DNA of 63,914 nt from SIG565 sp964607025 (lineage in GTDB: Bacteria; Bacillota; Clostridia; Oscillospirales; Acutalibacteraceae): NCBI GenBank assembly GCA_964607025.1, contig CAZSIL010000009.1, positions 1 to 63,914 of the forward strand, read 5' to 3'. Every line of letters begins with the position of its first letter. Positions within the stretch are counted from its first letter, which is position 1. Shown here one piece after another: positions 17,801-25,095 of the stretch. The notes under the pieces were generated by a model. It saw only the letters and a list, made by a program, of their open reading frames with translations. It was not told the DNA's origin and did not search any database. A program made the position numbers and the translations under genes.

Positions 17801-18628
17801 ATGTTTGGATATGTAAAGGCGTACAAACCCGAACTTCGCATAAAAGAATGGGAAATGTACAAAGCAGTTTACTGTTCTCTTTGCCGTGAACTCGGTAAAA
17901 AATACGGCATTTTAGCGCGTTTTACCCTGAGTTACGATTTCACTTTTTTAACATTGCTCGATATGTCTTTATCTGATGGTTTCCCCGAAACCGAGCGTAA
18001 ATGTTGCGCCTTAAATCCGCTTAAGAAATGTAATTACTGCAAAACAAAGGATGATATTCTATCATTTTCGGCAGCAGCGGCTATGATAATGCTATATTAT
18101 AAGTTGCTTGATAATATAGATGATGAAAAGGGAATCGGCAAACTGAAATATTTGCTTTTAAAACCATGCTTTAGTCGTGCGTATAAAAAAGCGGTGCGGG
18201 ATAATCCTGATATCGATGATGTTTTTAAAGAGTTTTCTGCGGCACAAAAAATTGTAGAAAAAAATGAAAACTGCGGTATAGATGAAGCGGCAGAGCCAAC
18301 GGCAACAATGCTATCAAAGGTTTTCTCTATGTGTTCAGCGGAAGAATTTAATAGTCGCGCACTTTCCCGCATGGGTTACTGTATGGGGCGATATATTTAT
18401 ATTATTGATGCCGCAAAGGATTTGAAAGATGATATAAAAAAGAATAATTTTAATCCGTATAAGAATAATGAAAATTATAAAGAAGATGCAGTTCGTCAGT
18501 TGGGCGTTTGCATTGAAGAAACGATTAAAGCATTTGAATTGCTAGAAATTAAACAACTCAAAAATATTTTAGGGAATATTATATATTTGGGATTGGATGA
18601 TACCTTAAAAAAGGAGTTAGAAATATGA
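17801..18628 (+). CDS. DUF5685 family protein, possible isoprenoid-synthase-like fold with extra cysteines
   Basis: A 275-residue, mostly helical protein recognised as DUF5685 from its N terminus (MFGYVKAYKPELRIKEWE, then YCSLCREL). No function is established that I know of. Two Asp-rich motifs stand out: DNIDDE at 104-109 after the helix MIMLYYKLL, and DAAKDLKDD at 203-211 after MGRYIYII, followed by NPY. Their spacing and context resemble the two metal-binding motifs of squalene/phytoene synthases. Paired cysteines C25-x2-C28 and C77-x2-C80 (with C68, C69) suggest a bound metal or cluster. AAGGAGGGG precedes the ATG. It overlaps the J-domain gene by 4 bp. Confidence 0.8.
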   Translation: MFGYVKAYKPELRIKEWEMYKAVYCSLCRELGKKYGILARFTLSYDFTFLTLLDMSLSDGFPETERKCCALNPLKKCNYCKTKDDILSFSAAAAMIMLYYKLLDNIDDEKGIGKLKYLLLKPCFSRAYKKAVRDNPDIDDVFKEFSAAQKIVEKNENCGIDEAAEPTATMLSKVFSMCSAEEFNSRALSRMGYCMGRYIYIIDAAKDLKDDIKKNNFNPYKNNENYKEDAVRQLGVCIEETIKAFELLEIKQLKNILGNIIYLGLDDTLKKELEI

Positions 18629-19233
18629 GAGACCCTTATGCCGTGCTCGGCGTATCGCCGACGGCGACCGACGAAGAAATTAAAAAAGCATACCGTGAAC
18701 TTGCACGTAAATATCACCCCGATAACTATGCCGATAATCCACTTGCCGATTTAGCAAAGGATAAAATGCAGGAAATTAACGAAGCGTACGATGAAATTGT
18801 CAATCGTAGAAAAACGGGTGGTGCTTCGGGTAAAAATAAGAGTGGCGGTTATAGTGGCTCTTCAAAATTTGCCGATATCCGCTCATTGATTTCTCAGAAT
18901 CGCCTGGAAGAAGCACAGGAATTGTTAGACGGCGTACCTATAGCTTCGCGTGATGCCGAGTGGTATTTTTTAAACGGCTCGGTGCTTTACCGCCGCGGAT
19001 GGTTTGAAGGCGCATATACGAGTTTTTCAAATGCCTGTCGTATGGACCCCACAAACCCCGAATACCGCGAAGCATTTAACCGCATGCAACGTCAGAACCG
19101 CAATTACGGTAACCCGTATTCGAGCTCTAACAATATGGGTGGAAGTTGCTGCACGTCCGACCCTTGCACAACCCTTTGCTGTATGGACTGCTGTTGCGAA
19201 ATGATGGGCGGAGATTTAATCCCGTGTTGTTAG
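18625..19233 (+). CDS. J-domain protein with repeat-like middle and cysteine-rich tail
   Basis: A DnaJ-type co-chaperone of 202 residues. Residues 1-65 form a J domain with the HPD motif at 31-33, which should stimulate an Hsp70 ATPase. After a Gly/Ser linker, residues about 88-155 look like TPR-like helices (RLEEAQELLDGVP, EWYFLNGSVLYRRGWFEGAY, DPTNPEYREAF). The last 30 residues hold ten cysteines in a SCC..LCC..DCCC..PCC pattern, unlike classic DnaJ zinc fingers. It overlaps the DUF5685 gene by 4 bp (ATGA), so the two are translationally coupled. Role unknown; metal binding or a membrane-proximal scaffold are guesses. Confidence 0.85.
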   Translation: MRDPYAVLGVSPTATDEEIKKAYRELARKYHPDNYADNPLADLAKDKMQEINEAYDEIVNRRKTGGASGKNKSGGYSGSSKFADIRSLISQNRLEEAQELLDGVPIASRDAEWYFLNGSVLYRRGWFEGAYTSFSNACRMDPTNPEYREAFNRMQRQNRNYGNPYSSSNNMGGSCCTSDPCTTLCCMDCCCEMMGGDLIPCC

Positions 19234-19248
19234 TTGTGGAGTAATACT

Positions 19249-19776
19249 ATGAAAACAACTTCTAAAATTACCTTTTGCGCGTTAATGTCGGCATTGGCAA
19301 CGGCATTAATGCTTTTGTCCTATTTTCCGTATTTTACCTATGCTGTACCTGCAGTGTCAGGTCTTACAGGACTTGTGGTTTTAATTGAAATAGGGGGTAA
19401 ATGGCCGCTTTTTACATATATTGTAACTGCGGTGCTGAGTCTTATTTTTGCCGAGCCCGAAGCCAAATTTATGTATGTTTTGCTCTTCGGTTATTATCCC
19501 GTTTTAAAAGCATATATCGAACGGGCGAATAGCAAAGTAGTTCAGTATTTGATAAAATTTGCGGTATTTAATGTAGCTGTTTTGGCGGTATATTTTATAA
19601 CTGTAAAAATTTTAGGTATGCCGCTTGATGATTTCGGACCGTTTGGTAAATGGGGGATTATTGCATTTTTAGTCCTTGCTAATATAACCTTCTATTTATA
19701 TGATATAGTTCTGGTGAGGGTGGCAGCGGTTTACATGCAAAGAATTCACCCAACCATCAAAAAAATATTTAAATAA
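19249..19776 (+). CDS. Small polytopic membrane protein, ECF S-component-like
   Basis: A 175-residue very hydrophobic protein with about five or six membrane helices. It starts with the pattern KITFCALMSALATALMLLSYFP, often seen at the N terminus of ECF-transporter substrate-binding (S) components. No ECF ATPase or T component is nearby, so if it is an S component it would share an energising module encoded elsewhere. The ATG at 19249 has GTGGAG upstream; it follows the J-domain gene by 15 bp. A terminator lies 10 bp after it, closing the three-gene unit. Substrate not deducible. Confidence 0.65.
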   Translation: MKTTSKITFCALMSALATALMLLSYFPYFTYAVPAVSGLTGLVVLIEIGGKWPLFTYIVTAVLSLIFAEPEAKFMYVLLFGYYPVLKAYIERANSKVVQYLIKFAVFNVAVLAVYFITVKILGMPLDDFGPFGKWGIIAFLVLANITFYLYDIVLVRVAAVYMQRIHPTIKKIFK

Positions 19777-19786
19777 CCAAAAAATC

Positions 19787-19815
19787 GGGATATGTGTTGA
19801 CATATCCCTTTTTTA
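19787..19815 (+). terminator. Terminator closing the DUF5685 operon
   Basis: A 9-bp stem (GGGATATGT with ACATATCCC), loop GTTG, then TTTTTT. The loop and 3' arm also contain the -35 box of the next promoter. Confidence 0.85.
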
Positions 19816-19825
19816 TATGTATAAT
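19797..19825 (+). promoter_or_regulatory. Consensus promoter of the citrate/2-oxoglutarate operon
   Basis: A perfect TTGACA and TATAAT pair with a 17-bp spacer. The -35 hexamer is embedded in the preceding terminator hairpin. No other promoter or terminator is seen until 24988. Confidence 0.85.
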
Positions 19826-19833
19826 TGTATACA
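19826..19833. promoter_or_regulatory. Candidate GntR operator TGTATACA
   Basis: An 8-bp perfect palindrome placed directly after the -10 box, where a bound repressor would block initiation. GntR/FCD regulators commonly bind TGTATACA-like palindromes, and such a regulator is the second gene of this operon. Binding is inferred. Confidence 0.5.
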
Positions 19834-19881
19834 CAAATACACGAATAACAAAATTCACGAATTTATGAATGGAGAAATACT

Positions 19882-21261
19882 ATGCTTGAAATTTCAAAAA
19901 AGTCGAATTTGTTAGAACAGAAGTCATATAAATACAGTTTGCAGGACGTGGCAGAACCTAATCTTTGGCGTGATATCTATAACTATTCCGAAATACCGAA
20001 GGTGCCTTTTAACCATCGTCGTGTTCCTATGGATATGCCTGAAGAAATTTGGATTACCGATACGTCTTTCCGTGACGGTCAACAGTCGGTGGAGCCGTAT
20101 TCAGTAGAACAAATCGTAAATCTTTATAAATTGCTCTCAAAACTTGGCGGTCCTTATGGTATTATCCGTCAAAGTGAGTTCTTTGTTTATAGTCAAAAGG
20201 ATAGGGAAGCCATTGAAAAATGTATGGATTTAGGGCTTAAATTCCCCGAGATTACCACTTGGATTAGAGCAAGCAAGGAAGATTTTAAGCTTGTTAAAGA
20301 TTTAGGTATCAGGGAAACGGGTATTTTGGTTTCTTGCAGTGACTATCATATTTTCAAAAAACTCGGCAAAACCCGTAAACAAGCAATGGAGGGCTATCTT
20401 GCCGCTGTATCTGACGCCTTTGAAGCAGGAGTTATGCCGCGTTGTCATCTAGAGGATATTACAAGAGCTGATTTTTACGGCTTTGTGGTACCGTTTGTAA
20501 ACGAACTTATGAAACTGTCAAACGAAGCGGGAATCCCCGTTAAAATCCGTGCTTGTGATACTATGGGTTACGGTGTGCCTTATTCCGAGGTAGCGCTGCC
20601 CCGTAGTGTTCCCGGAATTATTTACGGTTTGCAACACTATTCCGATGTTCCAAGCGAAATGCTTGAGTGGCACGGTCACAATGATTTTTATAAGGCAGTT
20701 TCCAATGCCGCAACCGCTTGGCTTTATGGCGCGTCCGCCGTTAACTGTTCACTCTTAGGTATCGGTGAGCGCACAGGTAACGTTCCACTTGAAGCAATGG
20801 TATTTGAGTACGCGTCACTCCGCGGGACGTTTGACGGTATGGATCCGACGGTTATCACCGAAATCGCCGATTACTTTAAAAATGAAATCGGTTATAAAAT
20901 ACCGCCGATGACACCTTTTGTAGGCAAAAACTTTAACGTTACAAAGGCGGGTATCCATGCTGACGGACTGCTTAAAGACGAAGAAATTTATAATATTTTT
21001 GATACCGCGAAATTCTTAAGCCGCCCTGCATCCGTTATGGTAAGTAAAACAAGCGGACTTGCGGGAATTGCTTATTGGATAAATCAGAACTACGGTTTAT
21101 CGGGTGAAAATGCTGTTGGCAAACGCGACGAATTGGTACTCAAACTTAAAGAATGGATAGATTCAGAGTATGAAGGCGGCAGACAAACCGCACTTACCAC
21201 CGCCGAATTAGAAGGTAAAATTGCCGAGATATCAGGCGGTAGGTTGACAGGGGGTAAATAA
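19882..21261 (+). CDS. Re-citrate synthase-like enzyme (2-isopropylmalate/homocitrate synthase family)
   Basis: A 459-residue DRE-TIM metallolyase-type acyltransferase. The metal/catalytic region is WITDTSFRDGQQS near residue 55; further family motifs are HLEDITRADFYG, EWHGHNDFYKAVSNA and the second-half KAGIHADG with GIGERTGNVPLE. The family includes isopropylmalate, homocitrate and Re-citrate synthases. Because aconitase and isocitrate dehydrogenase follow in the same operon and no leucine genes are present, condensation of acetyl-CoA with oxaloacetate to citrate is the best inference. This is the route described in Clostridium kluyveri, which lacks normal citrate synthase. Homocitrate synthase is the alternative. 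Confidence 0.82.
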   Translation: MLEISKKSNLLEQKSYKYSLQDVAEPNLWRDIYNYSEIPKVPFNHRRVPMDMPEEIWITDTSFRDGQQSVEPYSVEQIVNLYKLLSKLGGPYGIIRQSEFFVYSQKDREAIEKCMDLGLKFPEITTWIRASKEDFKLVKDLGIRETGILVSCSDYHIFKKLGKTRKQAMEGYLAAVSDAFEAGVMPRCHLEDITRADFYGFVVPFVNELMKLSNEAGIPVKIRACDTMGYGVPYSEVALPRSVPGIIYGLQHYSDVPSEMLEWHGHNDFYKAVSNAATAWLYGASAVNCSLLGIGERTGNVPLEAMVFEYASLRGTFDGMDPTVITEIADYFKNEIGYKIPPMTPFVGKNFNVTKAGIHADGLLKDEEIYNIFDTAKFLSRPASVMVSKTSGLAGIAYWINQNYGLSGENAVGKRDELVLKLKEWIDSEYEGGRQTALTTAELEGKIAEISGGRLTGGK

Positions 21262-21263
21262 AA

Positions 21264-21902
21264 ATGTTTAATCATAAAATGCAGTCCTTGGCGGACCAGA
21301 TTTTCGAACGCCTTGAAGCCGATATTTTAATAGGTAAATACCCTTATGGCACAGTGCTTACCGAAACCGCTTTGTCAGATGAGCTCGGTGTCAGCCGTAC
21401 TCCCGTCAGAGAAGCGCTTAGTCGTTTAGAGCAGGAAAACTTGGTGCTTGATACCAAAAAAGGTATGCAGGTTTTGGGCATTACCGAAAATGATTTAAAA
21501 GATATTTACGAAATCCGTTTTATGCTTGAAGGTATGGCGGTTGCTAAATTTATCGAAACTTTAACCGATGAAAAACTGGCTCTGTTAAAGGATATTCTTG
21601 ATTTTCAAGAGTTCTATGGCAGCAGACACGATAGTGAGCGTGTAATCTTTAAGGATAGCGAGTTCCATGAGAGTATCTATAAAAATTGCGGCAGTCCTAT
21701 TTTGTGCCAAACTCTTTTACCCCTACATAAAAAGGTGGTAAAATTCCGCAAAGCATCAATTGAGCATACGGGACGCACCGAAAAATCAATCAACGAGCAT
21801 AAGGCGCTGTATAATGCTATTGCCGAGCGCAATACCGACCTTGCCATAAAACTCGTACACGAACATATTTTAAATGCTAAAAAGAGCATTATGGAGGGCT
21901 AA
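21264..21902 (+). CDS. GntR-family transcriptional regulator, FCD (FadR-C) subfamily
   Basis: A 212-residue DNA-binding regulator. The N-terminal winged helix has LSDELGVSRTPVREALSRLEQ, the classic GntR recognition region; the C-terminal FCD domain is helical and keeps candidate metal/ligand residues in FHESIY, EHKALYNAI and HEHI. Such domains often sense small organic acids. It sits 2 bp after the citrate-synthase-like gene and 3 bp before aconitase, so it is made with the enzymes and is probably an autoregulator. The likely site is the palindrome at 19826. The effector is unknown; citrate or 2-oxoglutarate are guesses. Confidence 0.92.
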   Translation: MFNHKMQSLADQIFERLEADILIGKYPYGTVLTETALSDELGVSRTPVREALSRLEQENLVLDTKKGMQVLGITENDLKDIYEIRFMLEGMAVAKFIETLTDEKLALLKDILDFQEFYGSRHDSERVIFKDSEFHESIYKNCGSPILCQTLLPLHKKVVKFRKASIEHTGRTEKSINEHKALYNAIAERNTDLAIKLVHEHILNAKKSIMEG

Positions 21903-21905
21903 AAA

Positions 21906-23834
21906 ATGGGTTTAACTATTGCACAAAAGATCATAAAAAACCATTTGCTTGAAGGTGAAATGGTAGCGGGTACCGAGATTGCCCTTAAAATTGACCAGAC
22001 CTTGACTCAGGATGCAACGGGTACAATGGCATATCTTGAATTCGAAACAATGGGTATTCCGCGCGTTAAAACGGAGCGTAGTGTTGCGTATATTGACCAT
22101 AACACATTACAGTCGGGCTTCGAAAATGCCGATGACCATAGATATATCGGCAGTGTTGCAAAAAAACACGGTATTTATTTTTCACGTCCCGGTAACGGTA
22201 TTTGCCATCAGGTACACTTAGAGCGCTTTGGTATTCCGGGTAAAACCCTTATCGGCTCAGATAGCCATACCCCAACGGGCGGCGGTATTGGAATGCTCGC
22301 TATGGGTGCGGGTGGACTCGACGTTGCCGTTGCAATGGGTGGCGGCGCCTATCATATCACAATGCCTAAGATGTATAAAGTAAATTTAATAGGTAAATTA
22401 AATGATTTTGTAACGGCTAAGGACGTCAGTCTTGAAATTCTTCGTATTTTGTCTGTTAAGGGTGGCGTCGGTGCTATTATCGAGTGGGGCGGTGAAGGAG
22501 TTAAAACCTTGTCGGTTCCCGAACGTGCAACCATTACGAATATGGGCACCGAGCTTGGCGCTACAACTTCTATTTTTCCGTCGGATGAAATTACACGTGA
22601 ATTTTTGAAAGCGCAGGGTAGAGAACAAGATTACGTAGCCCTTGCAAGTGATGAAGACGCGGTATATGATAAAATTATCGATATAAATTTATCTGAGTTA
22701 AAGCCCCTTATCGCGTGTCCCCATAGCCCTGATAACGTAGTAACGGTCGAGTCTCTAAAAGGCGTAAAGGTAGACCAGGTATGTATCGGCTCTTGTACAA
22801 ACTCGTCTCTTTTTGATATGTTAAAGGTAGCGGCATTATTAAAAGGCAAAATTATTCCGCCGTCAGTGAGTTTATCTGTCTCCCCAGGGTCTAAACAGGT
22901 TTTAACAATGTTAGCAAATTGCGGCGCTCTAACCGACATTTTATCGGCGGGTGCGCGTTTGCTTGAATGCGCTTGCGGACCTTGTATCGGTATGGGCTTT
23001 TCACCAAATTCCGCGGGTGTATCTCTTCGTACCTTTAACCGTAACTTTGAAGGTAGAAGCGGTACGGCTGACGGTCAGGTTTATTTAGTTTCCCCCGAAA
23101 CTGCCGTTGCGGCAGCGCTTACGGGTTATATTACCGACCCAAGAGTGCTCGGCACGATGCCTAAAGTTCAAATGCCAAATGAATTTTTAATTGATGACAG
23201 TGCTATCGTGCCACCCGCCGATGAAGCGGAAGCGGCAAGTTTGGAAATCTTGCGCGGTCCAAATATTAAGAAATTCCCCGATAGCTTTCCACAGGAAGAT
23301 ACTTTGTCTGCACCCCTTATTTTAAAGGTTGGTGATAATATTACAACCGACCATATTATGCCTGCAGGTGCTAAAATATTGCCTTATCGCTCAAATATTC
23401 CGCATTTATCACAGTTCTGCTTTGCAGTATGTGATACTTCTTTCCCCGAACGCGCAAAGGCAGCTGGTAAGAGCATCATTGTTGGTGGCTCAAACTACGG
23501 TCAGGGATCCTCTCGTGAACACGCGGCACTCGTGCCTTTATACTTAGGCGTTCGTGCTGTTATTACCAAGAGCTTTGCGAGAATACATATTGCAAATCTT
23601 ATAAATGCCGGTATTATGCCGCTAACATTTAAAAATTCCGATGATTATGATAGGTTGAATCAGGGGGATGAGTTAGAACTTAACAACGTTTATGCGGGTA
23701 TGGATAGCGGAGAGATTATTTTAATTAATAAAACAACAGGTGATAAATTCACACTATGCTGTAACTTTACCGAAAGACAAAAGGCGATACTTAAAGCGGG
23801 TAGTCTCTTGCAGTATACAAAGGAGAATTCATAA
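21906..23834 (+). CDS. Aconitate hydratase (compact LeuC-LeuD-like form)
   Basis: Isomerises citrate to isocitrate with a [4Fe-4S] cluster. The 642-residue length matches the compact aconitase/homoaconitase type of anaerobes rather than the ~890-residue AcnA. Seen: IGSDSHTPTGGGIGMLAMGAGG, cluster cysteines in CIGSCTNSS and in ACGPCIGMG, NRNFEGRSG, and in the C-terminal swivel domain GGSNYGQGSSREHAA. GGAGGG lies nine bases before the ATG. In this operon it links the citrate-forming enzyme and isocitrate dehydrogenase; homoaconitase remains possible if the first enzyme makes homocitrate. Confidence 0.92.
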   Translation: MGLTIAQKIIKNHLLEGEMVAGTEIALKIDQTLTQDATGTMAYLEFETMGIPRVKTERSVAYIDHNTLQSGFENADDHRYIGSVAKKHGIYFSRPGNGICHQVHLERFGIPGKTLIGSDSHTPTGGGIGMLAMGAGGLDVAVAMGGGAYHITMPKMYKVNLIGKLNDFVTAKDVSLEILRILSVKGGVGAIIEWGGEGVKTLSVPERATITNMGTELGATTSIFPSDEITREFLKAQGREQDYVALASDEDAVYDKIIDINLSELKPLIACPHSPDNVVTVESLKGVKVDQVCIGSCTNSSLFDMLKVAALLKGKIIPPSVSLSVSPGSKQVLTMLANCGALTDILSAGARLLECACGPCIGMGFSPNSAGVSLRTFNRNFEGRSGTADGQVYLVSPETAVAAALTGYITDPRVLGTMPKVQMPNEFLIDDSAIVPPADEAEAASLEILRGPNIKKFPDSFPQEDTLSAPLILKVGDNITTDHIMPAGAKILPYRSNIPHLSQFCFAVCDTSFPERAKAAGKSIIVGGSNYGQGSSREHAALVPLYLGVRAVITKSFARIHIANLINAGIMPLTFKNSDDYDRLNQGDELELNNVYAGMDSGEIILINKTTGDKFTLCCNFTERQKAILKAGSLLQYTKENS

Positions 23835-24983
23835 ATGCAAAAAAATATTGATAATGCTGTAGAACAGTTTAGAACATTACTTAACGAACAGTTAAAACGT
23901 GTTGAAATTATGGAATCGGGAGCGAGCGCCAAAGATTATTCCAAAGCCGAAAAAATCGTTATCGGTATTATCGGCGGCGATGGTATCGGTCCGATTATCG
24001 TAAAGGAAGCAAAGCGTTTAATCGAATTTTTACTTGATAGTGAAGTTAAATGCGGCCGAGTTGAGTTTAACGTTATTGACGGTTTAACTATAGAAAATCG
24101 ACTTGCTGTCGGCAAACCCATCCCTGATGACGTACTTGCCGAAATCAAAAAGTGTGACGTTTTATTAAAAGGCCCCACAACAACACCAAAGGGCGGCACT
24201 ATGGAGAGCGCTAACGTAGCGCTTCGCCGCGAACTAGATTTGTATGCCAACGTGCGACCTGTGTGTGTACCCGATAAGAATATCGATTGGATATTCTATC
24301 GCGAAAATACCGAAGGTGAGTATGTTTTGGGTTCACGCGGAGTAGAACTCCCCGAAAAATTGGCGGTGGACTTTAAGGTTACCACAAATGCGGGTACTTA
24401 TCGAATAGCAAAAGCCGCATTTGAATATGCCCGTCAAAACGGCAAAAATAACGTTGCTATTGTAACAAAAGCAAATATTATGAAGAAAACCGATGGTAAA
24501 TTTACCGAAATATGCCATAAGGTAGCCGAAAGTTATCCCGAAATTACGGCGGAAGACTGGTATATTGATATTATGACTGCCAACCTTGTAAACGAGGCAA
24601 TAAGAGATAAGTTCCAGGTGTTTGTGTTGCCCAACCTTTACGGCGATATTATCACCGATGAAGCGGCGCAAATTCAGGGCGGCGTAGGAACGGCAGGCAG
24701 CGCTAATATCGGCGATAATTACGCTATGTTCGAGGCAATTCACGGCTCGGCACCACGTATGATAGAAGAGGGAATCGGTGAGTACGCTAACCCGTCAAGC
24801 ATATTCAAAGCCACCGAAATGCTGCTTCGCCATATCGGCTTTACCGATAAGGCAGAGAAATTGGCAACCGCTATGAGTATTTGCAACGAAACCGAGAAAA
24901 AGGTAATCGTTACAGGTAATACTGACGGCGCAACCTGTAAAGAATTTGCCGACTATTTAATGGATACAATTAAAAATATCTAA
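23835..24983 (+). CDS. Isocitrate dehydrogenase (isocitrate/isopropylmalate dehydrogenase family)
   Basis: Oxidative decarboxylation of isocitrate to 2-oxoglutarate. The core begins near residue 40 (IGIIGGDGIGPIIV), after an unusual N-terminal helical extension. Also seen are the substrate-binding YANVRPV, the phosphate/substrate-region ENTEGEYV, the catalytic-region NLYGDIITDEAAQIQGGVG and the cofactor loop AIHGSAPRM. The residue after HGSAP is Arg, not the Asp common in NAD-type enzymes, so I do not assign the cofactor. Its ATG follows the aconitase TAA directly. A strong terminator follows. The product would feed glutamate synthesis. Confidence 0.9.
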   Translation: MQKNIDNAVEQFRTLLNEQLKRVEIMESGASAKDYSKAEKIVIGIIGGDGIGPIIVKEAKRLIEFLLDSEVKCGRVEFNVIDGLTIENRLAVGKPIPDDVLAEIKKCDVLLKGPTTTPKGGTMESANVALRRELDLYANVRPVCVPDKNIDWIFYRENTEGEYVLGSRGVELPEKLAVDFKVTTNAGTYRIAKAAFEYARQNGKNNVAIVTKANIMKKTDGKFTEICHKVAESYPEITAEDWYIDIMTANLVNEAIRDKFQVFVLPNLYGDIITDEAAQIQGGVGTAGSANIGDNYAMFEAIHGSAPRMIEEGIGEYANPSSIFKATEMLLRHIGFTDKAEKLATAMSICNETEKKVIVTGNTDGATCKEFADYLMDTIKNI

Positions 24984-24987
24984 AGTA

Positions 24988-25017
24988 AAAAACCGACATT
25001 GGAAAATGTCGGTTTTT
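24988..25017 (+). terminator. Terminator of the citrate operon
   Basis: A perfect 13-bp stem (AAAAACCGACATT with AATGTCGGTTTTT) around GGAA, 5 bp after the stop codon. Confidence 0.92.
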
Positions 25018-25028
25018 GTCGTCTTTTA

Positions 25029-25057
25029 TTGACAATAGAGTCAAAAAATACTATAAT
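25029..25057 (+). promoter_or_regulatory. Consensus promoter for typA
   Basis: TTGACA and TATAAT with a 17-bp spacer, 38 bp upstream of the typA start. It probably serves the whole group up to 29822, since those genes overlap and no terminator intervenes. Confidence 0.85.
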
Positions 25058-25095
25058 TAATTAGTTAAAAATATATTTTAGGGAAGTTTTATTTA

